NCBI RefSeq assembly: GCF_000814325.1
Contig: NZ_JPHF01000001.1
Location: forward strand, 310,001 to 374,000
Length of the DNA stretch: 64,000 nt
Direction: 5' to 3'
Source of the DNA: Flavihumibacter sp. ZG627
GTDB taxonomy: Bacteria > Bacteroidota > Bacteroidia > Chitinophagales > Chitinophagaceae
Both the position numbers and the translations under genes were made by a program. Under the pieces are notes generated by a model. That model was not told the DNA's origin. It saw nothing but the letters and a program-made list of their open reading frames with translations, and did not search any database. Positions 33,662 through 43,220 of this stretch are shown here, in pieces; the first letter of the stretch is position 1, and every line of letters begins with the position of its first letter.

Positions 33662-34467
33662 TGAGCAACGTTATAATTGATAATTTTAGAAAATTAAAGT
33701 GGGCATTTAAAAATTACGGAGAGATTGGCTATACAAAGAAACTTATCCATTCTAAAGAAGTTGGAGTTCCCGATGTATTCCTAGGACCAATTACATACCA
33801 AACAGACTGTCTCGTTACTAGCAATAATTGCGACTTTATCAATGAGCCCAGATTTGCTAAGGCATATGCGGCTGCTGCCGCAACTAAACCTTGGGCAGGG
33901 TTTACTTTGCAATGGCGGGTATACATTGTTTGTTGGTTCGCCGATTTTGTAAAGCATTTAGAGGGTGATTTTGTTGAATGCGGCGTTAATACTGGAGCTT
34001 ATGCAAGAGCAATTATCGATTATATTGATTTTCCCAGCCTGGACAAGAAGTTTTATTTGTTCGATACTTTTGGAGGCTTAGTTCAGAATCAATTAACCTC
34101 CAAAGAAAAGGAGCTTGGCTTTTATAAGCATTACAACCATTATGAAGATGTGTATGAGCAGGTGAAAAATACATTTGCGCCTTTCAATGTGGAAGTAGTA
34201 AAAGGTATAGTACCAGATACCTTAGTACATTGTAAAAGTGAAAAAATTGCTTATCTCTCCATTGACATGAATGTTACTGCTCCCGAGATTGCCGCGATTA
34301 ATTATTTCTGGGACAAAATTGTTCCCGGAGGTATTGTTATGCTCGATGATTATGGTTTTGCACCACACATTGAGCAAAAGAAAGCATTCGATACATGGGC
34401 AAAGGAGAAGTCTGTTAATATTTTATCCTTGCCTACGGGTCAGGGTGTAATAATCAAACAGAAATAA
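33661..34467 (+). CDS. TylF/MycF-family O-methyltransferase
   Basis: 268-residue SAM-dependent methyltransferase of the macrocin-O-methyltransferase (TylF) family. The SAM-binding loop is EGDFVECGVNTGAYARAI, followed by FYLFDTFGGL. YLSIDMNVTAPEIAAINYFWD and PGGIVMLDDYGF carry the metal-coordinating aspartates, and a QKKAFDTW helix follows. These enzymes methylate sugar hydroxyls on glycans. It is a candidate for capping or decorating the polysaccharide and may generate the terminus read by the Wzt domain (inference). Confidence 0.88.
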   Translation: MSNVIIDNFRKLKWAFKNYGEIGYTKKLIHSKEVGVPDVFLGPITYQTDCLVTSNNCDFINEPRFAKAYAAAAATKPWAGFTLQWRVYIVCWFADFVKHLEGDFVECGVNTGAYARAIIDYIDFPSLDKKFYLFDTFGGLVQNQLTSKEKELGFYKHYNHYEDVYEQVKNTFAPFNVEVVKGIVPDTLVHCKSEKIAYLSIDMNVTAPEIAAINYFWDKIVPGGIVMLDDYGFAPHIEQKKAFDTWAKEKSVNILSLPTGQGVIIKQK

Positions 34468-35373
34468 ATGAAAATACTCATCCTAGGTTCTGAAGGATTC
34501 ATAGGATCAAATGCGGTTCGTTATTTTAGGGAACTTGGCTATGATGTTTATGGGGGTGATATAATCCTAAAACAGGAAGGAAAGTATTTTCTGATTAATC
34601 CTGAATTACCAGAGTTTTCTTCAATTTTTATAAAAGAGAAGTTCGATGTCTGTATTAATGCAACAGGAGCTGCTAATGTACAGTTGTCATTTGAGTATCC
34701 ATCCTTGGATTTTTCATTGAATACTGCCAACGTATTCGCAATTTTAGAAGCGATAAGAAAGCATAATGCCAGCTGCAGATTTATTAACCTAAGTAGTGCC
34801 GCAGTATACGGCAATCCTGCAAGTTTGCCTGTTACTGAAACTTCAGCACTAAATCCCCTTTCGCCCTATGGGTTTCATAAGTTGTACAGTGAATTTATTT
34901 GTAGAGAGTTCCACCAAATGTTTTCAATTGAGACAATAAGTCTGCGAATTTTTTCTGCTTATGGTGAAGGTTTGAAAAAGCAATTATTCTGGGATCTGCA
35001 AAAGAAGATTTTAAATTCCCAGGATGGTGTAGTGAGTATGTTTGGTACTGGTATGGAAACAAGAGATTTTATTTATATCAATGATTTGCTAAAGGCAATT
35101 CATCTTATTATCCTCAAATCGAAATTTTATGGACAGGCTGTCAATATAGCTTCCGGTATTGAAACAACTATTAAAAATGCAGTTGAGACTTTTGTAAAAG
35201 TTTCATCATGTGACTTCGAGGTTCAATTTTTGGGTGCAGCAAAAGTTGGTGATCCAGTGAATTGGAAAGCGGATATTTCAATTCTTTCTGAGATTGGCTT
35301 TTTCCCCGATTTTTCTTTAGAGCAAGGTTTAATTAATTATTATAAATGGGTGACAGAAAAAAAATTGCCCTGA
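34468..35373 (+). CDS. NAD-dependent epimerase/dehydratase (extended SDR)
   Basis: 301 residues. A Rossmann glycine motif GSEGFIGSNA opens the protein. The catalytic Ser and YxxxK lie in INLSSAAVYG and SPYGFHKLYSEF, and RDFIYINDL follows as expected for nucleotide-sugar SDRs. It could be a C4 epimerase, dehydratase or reductase in nucleotide-sugar synthesis; sequence alone does not decide. Start ATG follows the methyltransferase stop directly. Its 3' end overlaps the next start by 28 bp. Confidence 0.88.
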   Translation: MKILILGSEGFIGSNAVRYFRELGYDVYGGDIILKQEGKYFLINPELPEFSSIFIKEKFDVCINATGAANVQLSFEYPSLDFSLNTANVFAILEAIRKHNASCRFINLSSAAVYGNPASLPVTETSALNPLSPYGFHKLYSEFICREFHQMFSIETISLRIFSAYGEGLKKQLFWDLQKKILNSQDGVVSMFGTGMETRDFIYINDLLKAIHLIILKSKFYGQAVNIASGIETTIKNAVETFVKVSSCDFEVQFLGAAKVGDPVNWKADISILSEIGFFPDFSLEQGLINYYKWVTEKKLP

Positions 35374-36488
35374 CATATTACTATTCTGAGAATTGGATAG
35401 CAGGTGCCTACTATGTTGCAAATATCATTTCAGCAATAAATTCATTAGATGATGTAGAAAAACCGGAAATATATTTGGTTCATAGTAGGATGGAAGGTCT
35501 TGAGCTTATAAAGAATATCAATTATCCGTATATAAATTTTATCCCTGACAGTCCCGATCTTTATAGTTTTTGGGAGCGTATTTCTAATCGGTTTGCCAGT
35601 TTCTTTGGGAAGGGTGAGTATTATCTCCGTAAAAAATTAAAGGGGGTAAACTGTATTTTCGAAGGAAATAATAGATTTTCTTTTATTCCTCGCCATTTTT
35701 TTTGGGTTCATGATTTTCAGCAATGTCGCATGCCCCATTTTTTTACAGAAGAGGAGGCTCAAAATCGTAGTTCTCTCCCGGCTAAAGTTGCAAAGCTTTC
35801 TGATGCAGTACTGATCTTAAGTAGTTATGACGCAAAGAATGATTTTCAAACTTACTTTCCAGACTATAAATGCAGCATTAGCGTCTTAAGATTTGCTTCT
35901 ACACTTCCTGATTTTTCTGGCCGTGATATAAAGGTCTTAAAGGAAAAATACGGAATAGTGAATCCATATTTTATTTGTTCTAATCAATTCTGGCAACATA
36001 AAAATCATTGGTTGGTTCTGAAAGCATTAAAACGCTTAAAAGACAGTGGTTCTCATTCTTTCCAGATTGTATTTACAGGAAAGAATTATGATTTTCGTAA
36101 TCCCGATTATTTTGATCAACTGAAAAGCTTTGTAGAAGAAAATAGTCTTACTGATATTGTAAAATTCCTGGGATTTATTGATCGTGATGAACAATTATGT
36201 TTAGGGGCTAATAGTATAAGCTATATACAGCCTTCGCTTTTTGAAGGTTGGAGTACCACAGTGGAAGATGTTAAAGCATTGAATCAATTTATTCTTCTAT
36301 CAGATATACCAGTTCATAGGGAACAGATGAATGATAATGTTTTGTTCTTTGATCCATACAATGAGGCTGACCTTGCAGAAAAGATGCAAATAGTTCTCAA
36401 CGGCAAGACAAATAAAATTGTAACTGATTATAATAAAAATATCCGCGGATTTGGAAAGGATATATTAGAAGCGTTTAAGGTTAATTGA
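35346..36488 (+). CDS. Glycosyltransferase, GT-B fold (GT4-like)
   Basis: 380 residues of the GT4 type. The N-terminal half is Rossmann-like. The donor-site motif near the C-terminus, SLFEGWSTTVEDVKALNQFIL, has the acidic residues that follow the pattern E-x7-E. CSNQFWQHKNHWLVLKALK marks the second domain. Donor and acceptor are unknown. The start overlaps the SDR gene by 28 bp in another frame, with the ATG inside SDR codons, indicating coupling. Confidence 0.85.
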   Translation: MGDRKKIALTYYYSENWIAGAYYVANIISAINSLDDVEKPEIYLVHSRMEGLELIKNINYPYINFIPDSPDLYSFWERISNRFASFFGKGEYYLRKKLKGVNCIFEGNNRFSFIPRHFFWVHDFQQCRMPHFFTEEEAQNRSSLPAKVAKLSDAVLILSSYDAKNDFQTYFPDYKCSISVLRFASTLPDFSGRDIKVLKEKYGIVNPYFICSNQFWQHKNHWLVLKALKRLKDSGSHSFQIVFTGKNYDFRNPDYFDQLKSFVEENSLTDIVKFLGFIDRDEQLCLGANSISYIQPSLFEGWSTTVEDVKALNQFILLSDIPVHREQMNDNVLFFDPYNEADLAEKMQIVLNGKTNKIVTDYNKNIRGFGKDILEAFKVN

Positions 36489-36489
36489 T

Positions 36490-37584
36490 ATGTCGAGTAA
36501 TTCTGCTATTCGCCCAATTGCAATCCATCTGCCTCAATTTCATCCTTTTGTTGAAAATGACGAATGGTGGGGAAAGGGTTTTACTGAGTGGACAAATGTA
36601 ACCAGGGCACAACCCCAGTTTCCTGGTCATTACCAACCACACTTACCCTCAGATCTGGGTTTCTATGATCTTCGTTTGAAAGACTCACTGATTGCACAGG
36701 CTGAATTGGCTAAGGCTTATGGTATTTATGGATTCTGTTATTACCATTATTGGTTTAATGGCAAACGACTGATGCATCAGCCCCTTGATCTTTTGACGCA
36801 AGGATCAGGTATAGGAATGCCGTTTATGTATTGTTGGGCTAATGAAAACTGGAGCCGCCGTTGGAATGGTGACGATACAGAAATTCTTATCAAACAGGAG
36901 TATTCTATTACGGACGACATTGCGCACATCAATTATCTTTTGGATAATGTTTTTTCGCATCCTGATTATATCAGCGTTTTTAATAAGCCCTTCTTTGCGA
37001 TTTATCGTCCTTCCTTATTTCCAGACATTAAGGCAACTATTGAAACCTGGCGCACCGAAGCACTTAAAAAGGGAGTGGAGCTTTATATTGGGTACATGCA
37101 AGGTTTCCAGTTGAAAGAGGATCCCAATTCTATGGGATTTGATGTTGCTATCGATTTTCAGCCCAATTTTTATGTCAATCTCCCTCAGAAATCCACCCGC
37201 AAAATGAATAAGTATTTTTCGGGTTTGTTTTCAAAGGGATTTCCCGATAATGAACACCGGATTCTTAGTTACAAGGATTATGTGGTATTAATGAAGGAAT
37301 CATCTTTTCCAGCTTATAATTTTTTCCCTTCGATTACTCCGATGTGGGATAATACAGCGAGACGGAAAAAAGGCGCCTTTATTTTTGAAGATTCTGACCC
37401 CGAATTGTATTATAATTGGTTAGTGGATATTTTAAATAAATTTACTCCACCATCATCTGAGGAGAATTTCATTTTCATAAATGCATGGAATGAATGGGCA
37501 GAAGGAAATCATCTTGAGCCTTGTCAGAAGTGGGGTAGATCCTATTTGGAAGCAACATGCAAAGCTCTAAAACATATTAAATGA
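36490..37584 (+). CDS. GH99-like / WbsX family glycan protein
   Basis: 364 residues. It begins RPIAIHLPQFHPFVENDEWW, with GKGFTEWTNV next and then FCYYHYWFNGKRLM, all signature blocks of the GTWF/WbsX (GH99-like domain) family. INAWNEWAEGNHLEPCQ near the end supplies the conserved acidic residues. The family is found in O-antigen and capsule loci. Whether it is a hydrolase, transglycosylase or transferase is not settled. It lies between a GT4 and a GT2 gene; the ATG of the next gene overlaps its stop (ATGA). Confidence 0.88.
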   Translation: MSSNSAIRPIAIHLPQFHPFVENDEWWGKGFTEWTNVTRAQPQFPGHYQPHLPSDLGFYDLRLKDSLIAQAELAKAYGIYGFCYYHYWFNGKRLMHQPLDLLTQGSGIGMPFMYCWANENWSRRWNGDDTEILIKQEYSITDDIAHINYLLDNVFSHPDYISVFNKPFFAIYRPSLFPDIKATIETWRTEALKKGVELYIGYMQGFQLKEDPNSMGFDVAIDFQPNFYVNLPQKSTRKMNKYFSGLFSKGFPDNEHRILSYKDYVVLMKESSFPAYNFFPSITPMWDNTARRKKGAFIFEDSDPELYYNWLVDILNKFTPPSSEENFIFINAWNEWAEGNHLEPCQKWGRSYLEATCKALKHIK

Positions 37585-38567
37585 TTTCCAGGCCATTGAT
37601 TTCCATAATCTTGCCTGTAAAAAATGGCGACCCCTGGTTAGATGATACGTTAACTGCAATCTATAACCAGAGTATTGCCGATAAATGTGAAGTGATTGTA
37701 ATTGATTCTGGTTCAACAGATCGAACTTTTGACATACTAAGCAAATTTCCTGTTCAGCTGGTACAAATTCCTCCCCAGGAATTTAATCATGGTGCCACAC
37801 GCAATTTTGGAGTAAGTCTGGCAAAGGGCGAGTTTATTGTTATGACTGTTCAGGACGCCAGGCCAAAAGGTAGGTATTGGCTGGAGGAATTGCTTGAAGG
37901 CTTTGTAAATGAGGATGTAGTGGCAGTTTGCGGTCAGCAGATCGTGCCTCATGATATAGATAAAAACCCGGTTCAGTGGTATAACCCCATTTCCACTCCG
38001 CTTATAAGGGAAATATGGTTCAAAAATTCCGAAGATTTTTTAAACTTATCTCCTGAGGATCAATTGAAACTTTGCAGATGGGATGATGTTAACGCAATTT
38101 ACAGGCGGGATGTGCTAATTAAGCTTCCTTTCAGAGAAGTGAATTTCGCAGAAGATGCCCTATGGGCAAAGGATGCACTTTTATCTGGCTTTAAAATCGT
38201 ATATAATCCAACCGCTCAGGTGGAGCATTATCATTACGAAACCCCGGACTATTTATTCGCTAGAAATTTTACTATAAAATACCACTTCTATAAATATTTT
38301 GGTGTTATCCCCGATCTTCCTGACACCTATAACAGGATGATGGAAATCCTGAAACTATTTAAGAGCTTAGCCACTAATAATAGGATTGCATTTAAGGAGA
38401 AATTTAATTGGCTCTCTTATAATTTAAAGATTCAAAAGGCACTTTTTAAATCAAATCAAACTTTTTTATCTGCACTGAATGAAGGGGTAGATAAATTGTC
38501 TGAAGTGCATGATATAATTTGTGGTAAAGTGCCGCAAGCAGTAAAACCTATAATGGAGCAGAAATGA
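37581..38567 (+). CDS. Glycosyltransferase family 2 (rhamnosyltransferase-like)
   Basis: 328 residues of the GT-A fold. PLISIILPVKNGDPWLDDTLTAI gives the nucleotide-binding start, IDSGSTDRT the metal loop, and TVQDARP takes the place of the DxD motif. FAEDALWAKDALLSGFKIVY carries the catalytic ED pair. The EFNHGATRNFGVSLAKG stretch resembles rhamnosyltransferases of exopolysaccharide loci. Coupled to both neighbours through ATGA overlaps. Confidence 0.87.
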   Translation: MISRPLISIILPVKNGDPWLDDTLTAIYNQSIADKCEVIVIDSGSTDRTFDILSKFPVQLVQIPPQEFNHGATRNFGVSLAKGEFIVMTVQDARPKGRYWLEELLEGFVNEDVVAVCGQQIVPHDIDKNPVQWYNPISTPLIREIWFKNSEDFLNLSPEDQLKLCRWDDVNAIYRRDVLIKLPFREVNFAEDALWAKDALLSGFKIVYNPTAQVEHYHYETPDYLFARNFTIKYHFYKYFGVIPDLPDTYNRMMEILKLFKSLATNNRIAFKEKFNWLSYNLKIQKALFKSNQTFLSALNEGVDKLSEVHDIICGKVPQAVKPIMEQK

Positions 38568-39421
38568 AAGAGCCTGTAGTTAGTGTGCTTATGACCGCAT
38601 TCAACAGGGAAAAATATATTGGAACGGCGATTGAAAGCGTGCTGAACTCCACATTTAATGATTTTGAACTGATAATAACTGATGATCAATCTACCGATAA
38701 CACCCTTGACATTTGTAATGATTATGCCCATAAGGATAAAAGATTGATCGTTGTCAGGAATGAAACAAATCTCGGAGATTATCCAAACAGAAATAAAGCG
38801 GCATCACTCGCGTCAGGGAAATATCTTAAATATGTTGATGCCGATGATTTGATTTATCCCTGGGGCCTTGAATTATTGGTTAAAATGATGGAAGAACACC
38901 CCACTGCCGGATGGGGACTTTGTTCGCTTGAACAAAATAATGATGCGATTTTCCCCATATTATTGACACCTGCTGAAGCCTATCGGTATCACTATTTTGG
39001 AACAGGCTTGTTTAATAAAGCACCTTTATCATCCATAATACGGAAAGATGTATTTGAATCCAATGGAGGATTCTCTGGTAGAAGAATGGTCGGGGATTTT
39101 GAAATGTGGCATAAGTTAGCTCAAAAGAACAATGTTCTTTTAATGCCTCATGGTATGGTCTGGTATCGGAAGCATTCGGAGCAGGAAATGAAAAGTTATA
39201 ATAACTTCTTTATGGATTACCTTGATGTTAGGGTAATATTCCTCACCTCTGATGATTGTCCCCTTCAGATAGCTGAACGTAAAAAATTATTAACTGATAT
39301 TCGGAAAATTATTATCAAAAGGTTTTTATCCAGGCCATTTGCAATCAGAAAAATTGAGCTAAACAAAGCAAGGAATTTAATGAGTTCGCTAAATAGAAGT
39401 TTAAATGAAATCTCAAATTAA
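38564..39421 (+). CDS. Glycosyltransferase family 2
   Basis: 285 residues. The GT2 landmarks are VSVLMTAFNREKYI at the start, [14 protein letters not shown], and the DxD-type YVDADDLIYP. RRMVGDFEMWHKLAQKNNV carries the acidic acceptor-side residues, and WYRKHSEQ follows. Donor unknown. It begins within the stop codon of the preceding GT2 gene (ATGA), consistent with stoichiometric expression. Confidence 0.87.
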   Translation: MKEPVVSVLMTAFNREKYIGTAIESVLNSTFNDFELIITDDQSTDNTLDICNDYAHKDKRLIVVRNETNLGDYPNRNKAASLASGKYLKYVDADDLIYPWGLELLVKMMEEHPTAGWGLCSLEQNNDAIFPILLTPAEAYRYHYFGTGLFNKAPLSSIIRKDVFESNGGFSGRRMVGDFEMWHKLAQKNNVLLMPHGMVWYRKHSEQEMKSYNNFFMDYLDVRVIFLTSDDCPLQIAERKKLLTDIRKIIIKRFLSRPFAIRKIELNKARNLMSSLNRSLNEISN

Positions 39422-39436
39422 GTTGTTGAAAATTCG

Positions 39437-40210
39437 ATGAAATTTATTTTACTTTTTTTTATTGGCATATTTAATAAACTAATCAGAAACGTTTATTGGT
39501 TAGTCAATGCTTCTCGGATACAATTCGGACATAATTGCAAAATTGAATTTCCATTGATTGTTGAAGGGAAAGGAGAAATCATAGTAAAGGATCAGGCACT
39601 TTTAGGCTCAGGTGCAAGATTAAAATGCGAAAAGGGTGGAAATATTTCTCTTTTGGAAAGATCAGTTGTGGGTGGTAATGTCGAAATATCAGTAGTTTCA
39701 GGTAATGCTTTTACGCTGGGTAAGGATAGTATAATTTATGAAAACACTATCTGTCATGTTCATAGTAACTGGCTGATCGATTATAATGTGGCAATTGCAT
39801 CAAATTGTCAGATTTTTTCAAGAGAACCGGGCTGTCATGGCGGCTTAAAGGTAGGAGCCAATACCAGGGTAGGTGATTTTTGCATTATTGATCTTAGTGC
39901 TAATGTTGAAATCGGCAAAAATGTTGCAATTGGTCCAAGGACCACCATTTATACCCATGATCATGATTATTCTCAATCTGAACTTGTAGCTCCCTGGAAA
40001 GGTGATCCTGTTACAAAATCAGTTATAATAGAAGATGGATGCTGGATTGGCTCTAATGTTACCATTTTGCCAGGTGTCACTATAGGAAAGAATTCAATCG
40101 TTGCAACCGGTGCTGTTGTTACCAAGCCTGTACCGGCAGCTACACTTTGGGCGGGTGTTCCCGCTAAGCAGTTAAAGGAGTTTGATCAACCTGCAAATAA
40201 TGGCGCCTAA
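39437..40210 (+). CDS. LbH acyltransferase (WcaF/WbbJ-like)
   Basis: 257 residues. An N-terminal hydrophobic stretch (FILLFFIGIFNKLI) precedes hexapeptide repeats. The acetyltransferase signature region reads IGPRTTIYTHDHDYS, and then IIEDGCWIGSNVTILPGVTIGKNSIVATGAVV, closing with AGVPAKQLKEF. The histidine of the HDHDYS loop is the expected catalytic base. It probably acetylates the repeat unit before export. Its 3' end overlaps the next GT2 start. Confidence 0.85.
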   Translation: MKFILLFFIGIFNKLIRNVYWLVNASRIQFGHNCKIEFPLIVEGKGEIIVKDQALLGSGARLKCEKGGNISLLERSVVGGNVEISVVSGNAFTLGKDSIIYENTICHVHSNWLIDYNVAIASNCQIFSREPGCHGGLKVGANTRVGDFCIIDLSANVEIGKNVAIGPRTTIYTHDHDYSQSELVAPWKGDPVTKSVIIEDGCWIGSNVTILPGVTIGKNSIVATGAVVTKPVPAATLWAGVPAKQLKEFDQPANNGA

Positions 40211-41147
40211 AGTCTCAATTTTAATCCCGGTTTACAATTCGGAAAAATATTTAAGGCAAACCATTGAGTCGGCATTAAATCAAACCTGGAAGAATATTGA
40301 ATTAATTATTGTTGATGATGGATCAACTGATAGTAGCCTTGGCATTGCAAGGCAGTTTGAATCTGACAAGGTCAAAGTACTAAGTACAATAAATCAAGGT
40401 GCATGTAATGCTCGCAACCTTGCATTTAGCCAAAGTTCAGGAGATTATATTCAATACCTGGATGGAGACGACCTCCTCTCCGCTAAAAAATTAGAAGAGC
40501 AAATTTCACTTTTGGGATCATCTGGTAGAGCTATTTCCTCTTGTAAATGGGTTCGCTTTTACAATGATCACGATTATCCCAATCCATCTTTTCAACATAC
40601 TTATAAGTCATATGATAAACCTGCAGATTTATTGCTTGACTTATGGAGTCACCAGGAAATGATGCAAACATCCGTATGGTTAGCCCCTCGTGAAATAATT
40701 CTTGAAGTGGGTCCCTGGAATACATCATTACGCATAAACCAGGATGGTGAATTTTTTGGAAGGGTGATGTTAAGATCTTCTGGTGTTTTGTTTGCAGAAA
40801 ATTCTCTGGTTTATTACCGATCAGGTGTAAATAATAGCATAACACATAAACCAAGAAATAGGGAAATAGTCAGTTCGCTTCTTAGATCATACACCTCGCT
40901 GGAATCGGAGATTTTTAAAATTGAGAAGTCTGAGCGCGTATATAAGGCACTATCATATATCTATAGCTCGTTTATTTACCATTATAATAATCTATATCCT
41001 GATTTGGCAAATACTGCACGAAATAAATTACAGGAATGGCGCTTGAAACCAATGATTTCTGTTGGTGGCTCCTCCTTTGTTCGCGTGAGTTCTGTGATTG
41101 GATTTTATAATACTCTAAGACTTAGAAAATTATTGTCTGGAAATTAA
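40200..41147 (+). CDS. Glycosyltransferase family 2
   Basis: 315 residues from ATG at 40200; a TTG at 40182 would add six residues ahead of MAPKVSILIPVYNSEKYL, which is the normal GT2 N-terminus. DDGSTDSSLGIA and YLDGDDLLSAKKLEEQ give the nucleotide- and metal-binding sites. An RINQDGEFFGRVML segment is the acceptor-side acidic motif. The start lies inside the last codons of the acyltransferase gene. Donor unknown. Confidence 0.87.
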   Translation: MAPKVSILIPVYNSEKYLRQTIESALNQTWKNIELIIVDDGSTDSSLGIARQFESDKVKVLSTINQGACNARNLAFSQSSGDYIQYLDGDDLLSAKKLEEQISLLGSSGRAISSCKWVRFYNDHDYPNPSFQHTYKSYDKPADLLLDLWSHQEMMQTSVWLAPREIILEVGPWNTSLRINQDGEFFGRVMLRSSGVLFAENSLVYYRSGVNNSITHKPRNREIVSSLLRSYTSLESEIFKIEKSERVYKALSYIYSSFIYHYNNLYPDLANTARNKLQEWRLKPMISVGGSSFVRVSSVIGFYNTLRLRKLLSGN

Positions 41148-41157
41148 TAATGTACTG

Positions 41158-42207
41158 TTGGATAGAAAACGGATTATTATAATTAGCCCCTCTGGAAATT
41201 TTTATGGAAGTGAACAGGTTCTGTTCGATTATCTGAATGTGACTAGCCTAAGTGGATTGGTATTTGTTCCATACAATTCACCTTTCTATATTAAACTGGT
41301 AGAAAGAGAATTTGACAACTTCCAAATAAAGGGATTTAATAGTAACGCAATTCCTGCATTATATTTATCGATTGCAAAAATTCTGTTTACAGGAAAATAT
41401 GATGGTGTTTATTTAAACGAGGCTGGCCATATCAGGTATTTCGGCCTGTTGAAATTGTTTTTCCCTTCAAAATCTTTTGTAATTCATGTTCGTCTTACCG
41501 AAGATGCAGCAGAAAATCGTTGGTCTTCCACTTTCAGGAACAAATTGAAAGCTATTACCATATCGCAGTTTATAGAAAGAATGCTTCCCGTTCCATCTTT
41601 AATGATTTACGATCCCTATAATTTTGGAAAAAGGGAAAATTCTGCCAGGCACTATTTTAACGAAGGGAAATTTAATGTTGGTATTATTGGCCGCGTCACA
41701 TCCACAAAAGGATCTTTTAGGCTTCCAGGAATTATTGAAGAGCTGCAAAGACAAGACAAACTAGACCAGTTTCAATTTCACTTCTTTGGTGATATCTGTG
41801 ACGATTTTAGTAAATCAGGATTGGTAAACTTACTTTCGTCTACCGGAGCGGTAAGTTTTCACGGATATGTTTCGGATTCCTTTTCGATTTATAATAACCT
41901 CCAAACAGTGTTGCATTTGTCAGAGAATGAACCTCTTGGAAGAATATTTTTGGAAGCGTTGAATGAAGAAATCCCTTTTATTGGATTGAATGGAGGTGGA
42001 ATTGGAGAAATGGCCAGTATGTTGGGAATGAGTGATTCGGTAGTTGACATGGCAGGTAATGATATTAATGTACAAATTGCTAATAGACTCCTATTTGTAA
42101 AAACTAATTTTGATAAAATTCAGTCTCAAATAAGTGAATTTAAAGAACTGGGCCGATCTGTGTTTGATCCCATGTCCTATGCAAGAAAACTTGATAGCTG
42201 CTTTTAA
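41158..42207 (+). CDS. Glycosyltransferase, GT-B fold (GT4-like), TTG start
   Basis: 349 residues. The first beta strand RIIIISPSGNFYGSEQVLFDYL begins at residue 4, and the only start ahead of it is TTG at 41158, so TTG is very likely real. The C-terminal donor-site motif is LSENEPLGRIFLEALNEEIPFIGLNGGG, with the E-x7-E spacing of GT4 enzymes. GRVTSTKGSFRLPGIIEEL marks domain two. The next gene starts in its stop codon. Confidence 0.83.
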   Translation: MDRKRIIIISPSGNFYGSEQVLFDYLNVTSLSGLVFVPYNSPFYIKLVEREFDNFQIKGFNSNAIPALYLSIAKILFTGKYDGVYLNEAGHIRYFGLLKLFFPSKSFVIHVRLTEDAAENRWSSTFRNKLKAITISQFIERMLPVPSLMIYDPYNFGKRENSARHYFNEGKFNVGIIGRVTSTKGSFRLPGIIEELQRQDKLDQFQFHFFGDICDDFSKSGLVNLLSSTGAVSFHGYVSDSFSIYNNLQTVLHLSENEPLGRIFLEALNEEIPFIGLNGGGIGEMASMLGMSDSVVDMAGNDINVQIANRLLFVKTNFDKIQSQISEFKELGRSVFDPMSYARKLDSCF

Positions 42208-43220
42208 TGAACATATTATTTATAGGTCATTTTGAAGTTGGTTCTACCTCCAGAATGCGTGGATTGGCGATAAAGGAAATATTGAATCCTTCTACTTTTA
42301 AGGCAATAAACATAAATATCCCAATTCTTGAAACAAACAGGCTTTTCAGATCAATAGGCTGGAGATTTTATCTTGGACCCCTTATTTGGAATATTAATAA
42401 ATATATCAGGTCACAGATATCTTCAGCAGACAACTATGATCTCGTATGGGTGGATAAGGGTGTTTTCATTGAGCCTTCAATTTTACAAAGCTTAAAGAAG
42501 TCTGGTGCAGTACTGGTTCATTCAACGCCAGATACAGCATTCATGGCCAATCGATCACCTCTTTTCTATAATGCGTTGCCAACCTACGATTTCTGCTTAA
42601 CTACAAAATCATTTGAGTTAGAGGCATATAAAAAAGCAGGTGGCAGTAATGTTTTATTCTACCCCCAGGGATATGATAAAAACACACATTTTCCGCGACA
42701 CGATTTTTCTGATAAAGAGGGAGTCGCATTTGTTGGATTGTATGAACCCTGGAGAGCACAGGTTATAGATCGTTTGTTACAAGAAGGAATTACTGTTAAA
42801 CTGGCAGGAGTTGGATGGCATAAGTTTGCAGAAAGAATGAAAAAGTATCAGAATTTGAGATATTCTGGAACCGGATTATTTGGTTCTTCATATGGGGAGT
42901 TTATATCGTCTTCCTGTGCAGCTCTCGGATTGCTTTCAAGGAAATTTCCAGAGCTCCATACAACCAGAACCATAGAGATTCCAGCCTGCGGTACTGCTTT
43001 GATTACTGAAGACAACGCGGAAATCAGAAATATTTTTACTGACGAGGATGTAATTTATTTTTCAGACCCCGATAAATTGGCGGGAATGCTGCCTGACCTG
43101 TTAAATGACAAACAGCAATTGTTGAAGCGGACTAACAATGGCTACCAAAAAATTATTAGTGGAAACTTCGAGTATCGCCAAATATTAAATGACGCTTTAG
43201 TTAAAATGAGGATGAAGTGA
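42207..43220 (+). CDS. CgeB-like glycosyltransferase
   Basis: 337 residues of GT-B type. The pattern HSTPDTAFMANRSPLFYNAL with CLTTKSFELEAYKKAGGSNV and FYPQGYD resembles the CgeB / Glyco_trans_1_2 group. Near the C-terminus TTRTIEIPACGTALITED holds the donor-binding segment. The function as a sugar transferase in the repeat unit is inferred from family and location. It overlaps the previous stop by one base and the next start by four. Confidence 0.78.
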   Translation: MNILFIGHFEVGSTSRMRGLAIKEILNPSTFKAININIPILETNRLFRSIGWRFYLGPLIWNINKYIRSQISSADNYDLVWVDKGVFIEPSILQSLKKSGAVLVHSTPDTAFMANRSPLFYNALPTYDFCLTTKSFELEAYKKAGGSNVLFYPQGYDKNTHFPRHDFSDKEGVAFVGLYEPWRAQVIDRLLQEGITVKLAGVGWHKFAERMKKYQNLRYSGTGLFGSSYGEFISSSCAALGLLSRKFPELHTTRTIEIPACGTALITEDNAEIRNIFTDEDVIYFSDPDKLAGMLPDLLNDKQQLLKRTNNGYQKIISGNFEYRQILNDALVKMRMK